A stretch of DNA of 64,000 nt from Onchocerca volvulus (Eukaryota; Nematoda; Chromadorea; Rhabditida; Onchocercidae): the NCBI GenBank assembly GCA_000499405.2, contig HG738138.1:19941753-20005752 (forward strand), given 5' to 3'. Below are positions 1 through 11,300 of this stretch, piece by piece. Positions within the stretch are counted from its first letter, which is position 1; each line of letters begins with the position of its first letter. A model generated the notes under the pieces. It saw only the letters and a program-made list of their open reading frames with translations. It was not told the origin of the DNA and searched no databases. The translations under genes and the position numbers were made by a program.

Positions 1-194
1 CATTTAGAGCAGTTTTCATATCTTATAAGAGCTGAATACTTTTATATACATGCGGTCTTTCTCGATGATTTTCTCAAACAATACTCGTAATTTACTAACA
101 ATTAGAACCCTTGTAAAATCTTAAGTTTCAAAATTTCAATTTTTTAATCTAGCATCGCATCTTTTTAGAATCACTTCAAAACAATCAATATTAC

Positions 195-2597
195 TTCATG
201 TCCGGGATGCGCTTCAATCCAAGTATCGATGTCTTCTGATTTCGGCATTTCTTCGATAGGCAATATTTCACCAGTTGTTGCATCCCTTATGCGTAGCCGT
301 ATTTCAGATTCACCACTTTCTGTAAAATCACCAATTTATTGATTAGTAACACAAAAATCGACGTTACTGTAAAAATTTTAACAAGAAGGACCTTGCATCT
401 TTTCTTTCTCTTTCTGTTCACGACGCTCATTACGTTTTCTTCGTTTCTCAGTTGCTTGATGTTGTTTGACGAGTCCTGTTAAGCTTTCTACGTATTCATC
501 CGTTTGTTGCAGCAAGAAAACCAGACGTTTGTCTTTCTTTTCATCCAATAACTGTCTGAAAGTTATTATTTATGAACGGTGACAACTCAATACAACTTTT
601 GCAGCAGAAGCTATTCTGCTTATAAAAACAAAAATTCTAGAAACAAATTTACCTGTAACCTTCCTCATCTTCTTGCATTAATTTTTGCATTCGCATGCGC
701 TCATTTCTCAGCTCGTCTTTCTTCCGTTCTTTTTCGCTATTTGCATGATAAGTTAGTACAGCCTTTTTTATTTTACTTTGTTTGACCTAAAAAACTTCTA
801 GTAAAAAATTCAAAATTCCTGGTAAGTAATGAAAATTTTCTTGAGTCGAAAAATTACCTGATTGTTGCGATGATATTCTTTGAATTCCTTCCCATGTTGC
901 AGAATCGCCTGTAACAAATCATTGTGCTTCTGTCGACGACGGCGTTCCTGTTCAACTTTTTGTTGCTTTTCTAGCTTTTCAGTGACTCGTGCTTCACGTA
1001 AAGACTGTCGCTTGGTCCGACGATAAGCGTAGGGATTGAGAGCAGTTTCAAGTGTTGTATCTTTCTTCAGCTGGCTTAATACTTCATTTCGTACCTAAAC
1101 GATGGGAATTTAGCAAAAATGAGCATAAAATTCGGAAAATTCTGGTCCATGCAATTTACCTGCGTTTGTAGATTCAGCAAACGAAGAGCACGGAGCTCAA
1201 TTTCTGCCTTTAATAATAACCGTTTGCTTAAATTCGCAGGAAGATTACTAAGCCATTGAATTCGTGCTCCAATTCGATTTTGTATTCTGCAAAAACTTAA
1301 CGATGTGGATTTTTTGAATTCCAGATATATTTATTTTGAAGTTCTAGCAACACTTCTCTAATTACTGCGGAACAAATTTCATATCTGCATAATTTTTACA
1401 CGAAATCTACCAATAAGGTGATTTAGAGATAACAGTGAAGATTAGATATAAGACGATCTTGTCGATTTCTTGCTTCACATGTCTTCGAATAATTTTGTGT
1501 AAATCAACTGTCATCATGTTTTGACTATATTTCTGCTATGTCTGGTAATTTTAACTATCAGTAGTGTCATAAAATCAAATCTTTACGCACCTGTATTCCC
1601 GCTCTTTTAAAACTGTCTGTGGATCGACTCCAGGGGGAGGAGGAAGGCATGTACTTCGATTAGCGCGCTGCTGATGCAGCGTTAGAATTTTCATCAAATC
1701 GTATGGTAATTTCTCGCCATTTTCTGTTTCAACAGGAAATTCATATGGTTCAGGAAGCAAAGAAGATGGTTTTGATACGGATGAAGCGATAAGAGTTGCT
1801 GCAACAGGTTCCTGTGCTGCTAACTGTTTGTAAGCGCCAATCTGTAAGCAGCAATCATTTAAAATAATGCCAAGTGTCAAGAGTATCATGGAAATCTATG
1901 ACTTTAATGGATATCCAAAACGTACCTGTGCTTTTAATTGTTCCAGTTGTTCAGATGTAAACGTGCTTTCCGGCGGTTCTTTCACTGATGTGTCCATCTG
2001 ATGATGATGCTTCGTTACTTCGGTTGGTGGCGCTCCTGAGAAATGAAACATTTGAAAAACTTCAAATAATCAAATCTATGGCTCTGCATTTCTTTCCTGT
2101 TTAGATAAGCTTACTTAATAACTTCAGTTTCCCTCAAACACTAACTTATCGATTCTCTTCATTAAAGAATTATCACTCATTCCTTACCAGGAAAGAAAAG
2201 ACTTTTTCAGAAAAAATTTGAACGTACATTTCTTTCTCATGAATATGATAATACAGTTTTCATCATCTTAGTTATAGCAAACAACCAATGAACCTGTGAT
2301 TTTTTGTTTCAACAACACCATCTGTGCATAACGTGGATCGGCAGTCATCTGCTGTTCTTCCATGCTTGCTATCGAACTATCCAATTTGGCAATTGCAACT
2401 TCTTCTGCGGTTATTCCATGCTGTACAGATCCTTGAACAAATTGCATCTGCGGTTGTTGCTGAGGAGGAGCTGTCGTAGATGCTTCGGTTCCGCCAGCAT
2501 ACTGCATTGGTGGCACATAACCACCTGATGCACCCATATATGGCTGTCCGTTAATTCCACTAGAAGAAGGCGTATATTTCGGTATATTATCACCCAT
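195..2597 (-). CDS. SMARCA4/swsn-4: Brahma/BRG1-type SWI/SNF chromatin-remodelling ATPase, N-terminal part (runs off left edge)
   Basis: Eight exons on the minus strand (2597-2294, 2035-1926, 1841-1591, 1286-1160, 1094-858, 786-653, 555-392, 319-195) join in frame to about 484 residues. Domains in order: a Pro/Gln-rich head, a QLQ domain (residues ~128-163; [12 protein letters not shown] joined across an intron to IGAYKQLA), an HSA helix (about 265-345, beginning [11 protein letters not shown]) that in this family binds actin-related proteins, the post-HSA stretch ([15 protein letters not shown]), and a BRK-domain segment ([14 protein letters not shown] to WIEAHPGHE). The ATPase itself would lie beyond position 1. 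Start chosen at the first ATG of the first exon, with a T-rich acceptor just upstream. In the family this is the catalytic subunit of the nuclear SWI/SNF (BAF) nucleosome remodeller. QLQ plus HSA plus BRK in this order separates it from ISWI and CHD relatives. Confidence 0.93.
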
Positions 2598-2625
2598 TTT
2601 AAGCTCTAAAAAAAAAAAAAATAGT
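2598..2625 (-). promoter_or_regulatory. Probable trans-splice acceptor of the SWI/SNF gene
   Basis: On the minus strand a run of about 14 T followed by AG lies roughly 9 bases before the start ATG at 2597. Nematode spliced-leader acceptors typically have this form and sit close to the start codon. That it receives a spliced leader, rather than being a cis acceptor of an upstream 5'UTR exon, is inference. Confidence 0.5.
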
Positions 2626-3964
2626 GATTACACCAATTACAATAACTTCTCTGTATTTTATGCGTGCAAAGTTCGTACAACAAATGAATATTCTTCACAC
2701 CTATACTTGTCTCTATTGTGAACTTCTTTCCGATGGCGAATGTGATACAACATGGATTCGCTGCAATATTTCGTAGAATTTCTTTACTCCCAATAAAGAG
2801 TAGCTTGCATACCACGAAAGTCGTCCCAGCATATATAAATTCGGAAGTATTATATCGAAAAGAAAATAAAAATCTGTTTACATATCTAATAACAATTTAA
2901 TGCATGTCACACCGAGGATAGCATTTAGACTTACAAAAGTAGTAAAGAGCAATGAAAAAGGCACTAAGAAAGATAAAAAAAATCTCAATAAAACAGACAT
3001 CAAAATATGGACATAAAACTATCTTTTTAAGCTGTTTTCTACAATTTGTAAATGTGCTATGTGTATATTGTGCCTGACTTCTAATATAACCATAGAATAA
3101 ATAGGAGTTAGTATTTCTATATCGTAACAATCGTCTAAAGGCCACTCGCCTGACTATCTCTAGCTGAACAGAATATCCATAGTAAAGTGAAGATATCCTC
3201 TCTATGAAAAAGTGTACTTGGATTTTGTATGTATTTTCGTGTGACTGAACTAGAGGTTTCTTCTACAAAACAAATAACACTGCTAACATTTTAAAGGATG
3301 TTGATTCCAAAACATCACTCTTTTATCAGATAACTAGTGTTCTTTTCGGTGTGTATCAGAATATAGCGACACACCCAATTTACGTACGTGACCAGTTATT
3401 TCCACTTACTCATTGCATACCATCCATTTTATTTCCACTTACTCATTGCATACCATCCTTTCCTTTCCTCTCACTCTCCTCTATCCTCCATTCCCACAAA
3501 ACTTCATCTCACTCATATCGATCATTCCATACATTCATATCCAAACTTTACGGCAGCGACCAGAAGTTCGTGAGTGAAAATGTGACGTCTCAATGCGGAT
3601 CTTCTATTTGTGATATCCAATACATTTTGAGCTGGCAAATATACGTACATTTAAACTTTGATATCGTTTGAAAAGAGAAGTCAGACTTGTCCGTAACTCT
3701 AATTAACAATTATTTTTATTTTCTTTATCGATAGCGTCATTACTGGTTAATTCATGCCGTAATGCATTCTTTTTTTTTTCTTTTTGATTTGCTATTACTA
3801 TATACATACATATTAAAAAAAAATTATATTATGCAACTATCTACATCATTTTTCAATTTCTCACAGCACTTGTTATAATACTATGTGATATAAAATATAA
3901 AATATTAAAACTTGTTCACATTATTTTTTAATTGTCTATGCAAATATATTAGTCTTTTCGAAAA
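2626..3964. other. Intergenic region with a short tandem duplication
   Basis: No convincing coding exon seen on either strand. The longer open frames (3351-3671 plus; 2897-3145 minus) are low in complexity or have no recognisable motif. A 33-base tandem duplication lies at 3396-3461. The rest is AT-rich with T and A runs. Confidence 0.6.
3396..3461. repeat. Tandem duplication, two 33-base units
   Basis: A 30-base block is repeated exactly at 3396-3425 and 3429-3458 (period 33). The perfect identity suggests a recent slippage or duplication event. Confidence 0.85.
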
Positions 3965-4125
3965 ACAAATAAAAATGTAAATGTTTGTTTGTTCATAATC
4001 TTAAATCTCCGAAAGTTCTCATGATTGCTTTGAAATTTTGATACATCGTTGCATTCGAATTTGTGCATGTTTTATATATTTTTTATATACACGTATTGCT
4101 GTGGCTCAGTTTAGTTAAATGGAAA
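3965..4125 (-). mobile_element. Helitron 3'-end fragment
   Basis: This stretch is clearly similar to the 3'-subterminal region of the Helitron copy at 11286 (compare 11323-11530). Shared blocks include the A-rich start, a CTTAAATCTCCGAAA block, TTGCATT(C/T)GA and the ATATACACGT/GCTGTGGCTCAG end. It lacks about 30 bases present in the other copies and no terminal CTAG is visible, so it is a decayed, truncated fragment. Confidence 0.65.
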
Positions 4126-4129
4126 AATA

Positions 4130-6110
4130 TTGGGAAAAAAAATCTGATCGAATTGTAATTTGGATTATAATCTGGTTGGATTAGAGATTGTTTTCTTCTT
4201 GCTATTGGGACTTGGCTAGATCGGCAGTAGGTGTCGGAAAAGTCTTCTACGTCTTGTGTAACAAAGACCAATCCTGCTGAGAAAGTTTTATTGATTGATG
4301 GAAGAGTAATTTTTCTTAACAAACAGTTATCAGAGAATATCCAGTCAAATTGATCACTACTTATACTTTCCTTCGTCGCTCGTATGAATACTGCTCAATT
4401 GAAGTGCCGGATTGCGATAAGATAATACAAAACTACGGGAACAAACAACAAATGAAAGTATAGAACTGTGAAGCCTAATAAAACAAAATCCCAACACTTG
4501 TGATGCCAATTTGCTTTCTAAACGAAACAAAATGATTCTCAGCTATAACAAACTTCAAAAAATTTTTTGAAATCCATCAACAACAAAAAATATAAATTCT
4601 ACTAAAACTCAATTGAAGGAACTTACACCAAATAGTGCATAAGTTTTTGAGAGATGACAGCGCCAGTTAAATGAAATGACAAAAGAAATTATAATCATAA
4701 GACTTACTGCTTGATTTTAAATTCACATTGTATAGGACATTATATGAAACATCTCATGCATTCTTAACTTTATCCGAAGTAGATTTCCATCAGCAATTTA
4801 CAATAAGCTGTAACACAAGCAGAGAAAGCAGATTTCATCAATAATTTGAATTAATGATAACTGGCTATTGTTATCGAGAAAATAATTTTGTGAAAGAGAC
4901 GATTCCTGTTTGAAGAAAGAATTTATTAATAACAGTTATGAACAAATAATTATCTGAGAATATCCAAGTAAATTTATCACTGGGTATTCTTCCCTTTGTC
5001 GCTCGTAGAAAAGAGTATTGCTCCTTGATTGTCGATTGTTGTGTCGATTCGAGTCGAACCGTTGCTATGGACGCGTCGGTGTAGCTCCGAACTTGAACTT
5101 CTATTAGAAAATCCCTTTTGCTCCAAAATCCGAACTTTTTACATCTTTTTGGGGTTCCTCTTCCTTTCCTGACCTCCAACATGTCGCTTCATGATTGATC
5201 GATTTTGCTTTGTTTATGTTAATCAGAGAGTTTTGGAGGTTAACATGTTCATCGGCTTATTAATCCATTTGAAACTATCTTTGAGCTTCTTGACCATCAA
5301 CACTCCTTTCTTATAATAAGTAATCTTTCGGATTTTTCGATGTTACATCCATCTTCTTTAGTTAACCCAATTATTCTTTTGTAAACTCTTCCAGTCCATG
5401 GAGCTCTCGACATAATATTCTTCCAGATCATTCCCTTTTGTGCTAAGAAATCCGTTAGTTTGGCATTTTGCTATATAATAGTCTTGAAAACTAGTTGAAA
5501 ATGACTACCATCACTCAAAACTAAGTCAGGATAGCCTCATCGGGCAACGAATCTTCTTAATATGTGCAAAAATCTTTGGGCAGATAAATTCTCTATCAAT
5601 TCTAAATGCATTGCTTTCGTTGTGAAACATGTGAAGAGAGCTATTCATCTTTCGATTATGCCACAATCGACTTTTACAGAAAGAGGGCCCAGATATTCCA
5701 GATCAATATGTGCAAAGGTTCTAGAGCGTTTGACTCGAATTTCTGGAAGACTGGGCATAACTGGCAGCTGAAATGGCTTAGTAATCCAGCGTTCTCAAGC
5801 CATACATTTTTGAAAACTCGTTTTATTTCAGTTCACCCCTTAGGTTCCAGAATTTATGTCTCATTTAAAGAAGAGTACGCACAATTCCGGCATGAAGCAA
5901 ATCTTCATATTGTTGTTGCATGAGGAGCTCGATTATTGGGTTATGTTTTGTAAGACAGATAGAGTGTTGCCTTATCTAATTCCGAATTCTCCGATCGGCT
6001 TTTGAATCTCCATAACTTCTCCTTCTCGTTTTAGAATAAACTCCATTTGTTTATTTCTCCCTCGGTTATTTCTTCTGTTTGGGCTTGTTTAATTAGCACC
6101 CATTCTACCA
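4130..6110 (-). mobile_element. Decayed BEL/Pao LTR retrotransposon, pol integrase region
   Basis: Read on the minus strand with stops and frame jumps, the region translates to a BEL/Pao-type integrase. Visible pieces: LLHAGI near 5925 (integrase zinc-finger side), PSLPEIRVKRSRTFAHIDLEYLGPLSVK near 5770-5690, LFTCFTTKAMHLELIENLSAQRF near 5640-5575, a degenerate LVLSDG (normally LSDNGT) near 5520, and IWKNIMSRAPW near 5420. These match the order HxxH, DYxGPL, TKAIHLE, SDNG, W..I.P.APW in Pao integrases. There are in-frame stops and the second catalytic motif has lost its Asn. No LTR pair was identified. Non-functional remnant. Confidence 0.8.
4312..5025. repeat. Dispersed internal duplication inside the BEL/Pao remnant
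   Basis: About 80-90 bases at ~4323-4400 (an AGAATATCCAGTCAAATTGA block followed by TCGTCGCTCGTA) reappear with substitutions and small indels at ~4930-5020. The stretch between them is not duplicated. This fits two overlapping insertions of the same family or a rearrangement after insertion. Confidence 0.6.
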
Positions 6111-6706
6111 TTTTGTAATCGTTACTTGTGAGTCAATCCTTCTCCTTATCTCTCTATTGATATTGGTTGTAACCACGATATCTTTTCCTTTGTCGTTAAT
6201 TTTATGAATTTAAGAATCCAAGCAGTTATTCTTAGCATTCTTAACCATTTGGTAAAACAGCTTCCATTTATTAGTTTAAAGCTGTCTCTAAATAAATTTA
6301 TTGAATTCTTTAACAACTGAAAGAAATTCGCGGACGTTCATCAAAAATATCCTTCATTTCTTCGTAATTTTTGAGTGCTTCTTTGGTTTCTTTCGTTGTC
6401 AATATAATATTATCCATTTAATGTGCATTTTGAGTCGGACCATATTGTTATTGACATATTTTCAAATTCCAATTGAGTTATGCGATACAGACGTATCTGA
6501 ATCTTAGGGATCTTCTGAAAATTATTGATAATCAAGAATTAGTATATAAAAATCCTACACGGCAAGTAATTCACGATCAGTGGAATCCAGTAAGTTATTG
6601 ATTTGAATTGAAATCATTATTTCGGTCTTACGTTATATCAATTAGCATTTGATGTGAATTTTATTTCTTATTATTATTATTATTATATAGCACCAAATGT
6701 CTATTG

Positions 6707-6826
6707 GATTCAGCGTTGGGCTTTTTCCTTTTCACTCGCCGTTACTAAGGAAATCCTCGTTAGTTTCTTTTCCTCCGCTTAGTTATATGCTTAAATTCAG
6801 CGGGTAATCACGACTGAGTTGAGGTC
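6707..6826 (-). pseudogene. Isolated 28S rRNA 5'-end fragment (ITS2/28S junction)
   Basis: Reverse-complemented, this reads as the start of eukaryotic 28S rRNA: a GACCTCAACTCAGTCGTGA start, the TTACCCGCTGAATTTAAGCA block used for universal D1 primers, GCGGAGGAAAAGAAAC, and the GGCGAGTGAA block. It ends near GGATTC, right beside a short ATT microsatellite at 6667-6689. Only about 120 bases of 28S are present. What follows at 6827 onward would be ITS2, but I cannot confirm it, and no 5.8S or 18S motif is visible. A dispersed rDNA fragment, not a functional array unit. Confidence 0.85.
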
Positions 6827-8372
6827 AAAGAAATGATTCAAATCACTGTAATTTTCGCAACAGTTATTTCTTCCGTCTCTTTATTTCCGGAATTTTCTAC
6901 ATTTTTATTACATTTTTATTTATATAGATTGAACCTAGGATACCATTCAAAAACAGGCATGAATAGTTGGCGCAAGCAAGAATTTTCTGCACTTCAAACT
7001 TCCTGCTTGATCCACAACCGAACTACTTATACAGGCTTGAAATGAAATGGGTTTCGTTGATATTAATCAAATTAATCCATAATTTACATAGGATCAATTT
7101 ATTTGCAATTTTATCAAAGTGATCAAAATATCTTCTGGAAAACAACTCTGCATAGCATCATTAGGAATGACATTTTGCGAATGCACTGAATCATTTTTCA
7201 CTGATTATTCAAAGCAGTAATTTTCTCCGTCTCCAAAAATTGTGCTAAACAACAATAATGTAACTGCCTGTTCCATTTCATTTGTTGCTTTCTGATAACT
7301 TGTTAAAAATTAGTTTATTTTGTGTTATGGTGGAAATTACAACTGCATACTGTATCTATTGCACTAAATATTCCTTCCTTAGACAAACTATCTTACAATA
7401 GAAGTATAGAGATTGAAATGTTTTTGCTGTTTGGAAATAACATTACATCAATGATTAATATCGTAGCTCATCATTTATAAGTCGATAGTTGGAAATATCA
7501 AAGTTTTCTTGGAAAAAGTTGCTTCTTCGGATAACTTTATTTCAAGATTTTGTCTTCTATTTAGCTTTTCAATTTAGTACTAGTTCAGCAATTTGTTGAA
7601 TTCATACGATTTCTTTGCTTACTACAGGCTTCCATCTTGCCAGAAATTTGTAGCTAGTTTTTTGAAGAACTTCTGTGAGTTTCAGTCTTGATTCTATGTG
7701 TAAAAGAATTTCGAAACCAATGTTACAAAATTTTCGTAACATCAATACACCTATTCTTCGTTTAGTCCTCCCTGCAACACCACGGTATGTTACTGTCTTT
7801 TTGTTTATTTACTTTTTTTTATTTACTTTGTTTTTATTATGAAGTTCTCTTTGCAAAATACACTCGCTATTTTTGATTCATAAAAAGAATGAATCCTGAG
7901 GCGTACATCATATCTTAGCATAATATGAAATGGTACTGAGAATCTTAAAATAGAGCATTCACAATTAAACGGTGACGAAAATCTTATATCATTGCATGGA
8001 GTGATAAAAAAAAAGTGAATTTATTTGATATGTACAAAGAACATTCGAAATATAACATCGCGTTTAAAATGAAAGGAAATTAAAAACGCAAGAAGGATTA
8101 AAAGAGATAATACAAGAATTAAAAATAAGAATTTGTTATGAAACAAAATCATCGAAGTAATGTCAGCAAGAAAAAAAAAATATTTTGGCTAAAATTACAT
8201 CCAAAAAAAAAAAACAGTTGAATATATAAAGAAGCAAAATAGAATAAGTAGGATTCTGAAGAATGTGTTCTACAGGAAATAACTGAAAGAAAAAAGCCAA
8301 GAAAGAATTTCGTCTAAAAGTGTCAGAGTATGAGAAAATAAAAAAGCCGACATATTTCAGATTAGACAATTA
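6827..8372. other. Intergenic region, no gene recognised
   Basis: AT-rich sequence between the rDNA fragment and the 3' end of the BPI-like gene. The first 100-200 bases may be ITS2 carried with the 28S piece. No open frame on either strand shows a recognisable motif or an exon-like boundary. Confidence 0.5.
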
Positions 8373-11300
8373 CTACACTGAAGTGGGCATTTGCTTATAG
8401 AAACTTCGCTCAATATCAAGCTTCGTTTGCAACAAAATAGCTCTATCTACTAAAGTGATCGATGTATTAGACAATCGTAATGCCGTTGATTCGTTTAAAT
8501 TTATACCTTCTCTGAACATCTCATTCGCCATTTTCATCATAGCACGCTTTGCTGCTTCTTTGAAACCGTTCATTGATTGCAACGATAGATTAAAAAAATC
8601 GATATGCTCATGAAAATGCAGTTTCTTTATTTTTATGAATCCTGAAAGATAAAGATGTTTGAGATATAGAATTGCTTAAATATAAATGGAATAAGTTCAA
8701 TCAATGTTCCCGAGGTACGTGGCTTGAAAGCAAAACTTTTCCTATTGTACACTTTATAGTGTTTTAATTACTTTTATGCCAGATACAGCAAAGGCTGAAA
8801 CTCCTGAGAAAAGTATAAAATCTCAGCCACCAAACACTTCATACTGTCAGTATTCTGATGGCTCGATCCCAATCCATCAAAAGTCTTTTCATTTTGCTTG
8901 AAACTTTTAAATATACGTCCACCAAATTTCGATATTATGTACTCATTGGCATTTTTAAATCAGGAATAGTGTCTATGTTGGATTTCGTATGAAATAACTT
9001 TAACAAATTATGAAGAAGTTCAATCATATGTACTGAAAAACTCTTAATTAGTTTTCGATTGCAATGAAACCAACCACCAATACGGCCAGGTAAGCTTACA
9101 ACATTGCACTGTATGGTCGTATTGAATGGTATTATACCAATTCTTTCGGTTGTCTCTTCAATGAAAAATGTTGCTCGTCCTTCGAGCACCACAGTAGCAA
9201 TACCTGATTTATGTAAAATTCACAATTTCAATTCAAAACTTTCCTATATTTAGGAAAAATAATCGGAAATTTTGAAATATTACTGGAATCTAATAAAAAA
9301 ATTTTTTACTTTTTCTTAGTAAATCATAAGGCAGTCAAACCTGTCGAAATAATTGCCTTAGGTGGTTGAGTTGTACGTAAAATAATTTCAAGCTGCTGAT
9401 TTGGATATGCTTCGGCAACTTCTGGGACAAGATCCGATAGGCAAACTTCATCTACGGTACATGATGTACGTATTAATTTACCAAGCACAGGTGTGACTGA
9501 ACTCACACTGAAGACCAATGCACCAATGCTGAAAATAACAAATATGAAATTTAATGACATATGAAATACATAAATATAAGATTTATTTTTTTTTCTTTTT
9601 TTTTGCTATTCTATACATCGATTTAGTAGCACCAAAATATCAGTTATGATTCTAAAATGATCATTCAATCGTTAAAAAATGTTGAAATCTGCAAGTTTAA
9701 AAGGTTCTGTCTGGCATACAGCTATACCTCGATAATATCGCAATGATATATTCATTGAACAGTTAGGCTAGTCTTAAGAAATCTAAGCATGCCAAATTTT
9801 CGCCAGAAAAATAATGTTCAATTTCAATCAAATTTTCGGAATTTCGAAAAATTCAAATTATAAAATGCCCAACAACGAAGATTTAGTTATTAGATAAAAG
9901 TCAGGCTGAATATTTCAATGAGACGTGGATCTGATAAATGTTTAACCATACTTAAACAAAGCGAATATATGTAAATTTCAGAAGCTTCAGAAAACAGAGA
10001 AGACATTAGCGCCGCAACTATTAGTCTAATTAAAATGTAAGGAACGGTTAAATAGTTGCAATTGGCAATGTGTAATTTAGCTTAAGAAGGTAATGCACAA
10101 AATGGTGGAATGGTTCTAACAATTTGAATGCATCTTTTTTCGCTATCAATGTATTATATTATTTGGTGGATTTATCACAATAACAATACATCCACATGGA
10201 ATAATTCATTTCGTTCACTTTGATCGAATCCTTACATATGTGCTTTAAGGAAGAGCGTGTTGATGATATATTCCGATATCAGTAAGTCTACAGCACTTCC
10301 ATCTATTATTTTACTGAATTGTAAACTTTCCGGTCGGTGATAAGGATTCTGGAACAAAAAAAATGAGAGTTGAAAATCATCAGCAAACTTTAAATGCTTA
10401 GCGAAAAGTTCAAACTGCAATTACAGTATTGACTTAATGTCTCTCAGTGAGCAATATTATTTTGCTGATTATTTATATTGCTATGTGTTTACAAATGTAG
10501 CAAATTCGAGTATTACAAATAAGTATATTGAAACAAATTCAAAAACAATAAGAGAATTTTTTAAATGATGGAATTGAAGAAATTTTTTAGAAGGGATAGT
10601 GGAATATGAATATCTACGCCTGAAACAAATCACAGCTGTAAGCATTTATCATAGTAGAGAAGAAAATATAAATAAATAATAAAATAAACTTTAGTTTGAT
10701 CATGCCCTTTAATATATACATCACCGTCCAAACCAGTGAAAAATCTGCCATATGTTGCGCTAGTGTCTAGAATATTTAGCGAAAGAATTAACAGCGCTAG
10801 TTTTCTTCGCGAAATTTCCAAATTATTATTCTACAAATAAGATTCTATAAATAGATATTTGTACAAGTAAAAATCACTGAAAGTACTCAAAGAAAAATAT
10901 AAATATTAAAATTAGAGAAACTACAAATTTTCAAATAAGACACTATTTAAAAAAAAAGAAAAAAGAAAATAAAAAGAACTAACGATGCTGGGTAAAACTT
11001 TTTTTGATTTCTGAACAGCTCCTGGGAAGGTAAACGATGAATTTAGAACCACTAACTCTATATCATTTCTATGGGAAGATCTGTCGAATAATCCACTCGA
11101 TTTATTCAACTGTGATTTTTGCAATGTATCCCTTCCAGAAATCGTTTGTATCTCAAGTTGCGTTGGAACTACAAATGCAAAACATATTTAGTAAGGCATT
11201 TAACTAATGATATCAATAGTGCCATTCGTTGTTTTCATGTAAAATCAAGAATAAGCGAACGAATAAATTTGGATTTATCATTTAACTAGCTGGAGCATGG

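Noticed and set aside
3351..3671. 106-codon plus-strand open frame
   Set aside because: It consists largely of the 33-base tandem duplication and CT-rich low-complexity sequence, with no motif.
6827..7060. Possible ITS2/5.8S attached to the 28S fragment
   Set aside because: No 5.8S motif could be recognised, so only the 28S part is called.
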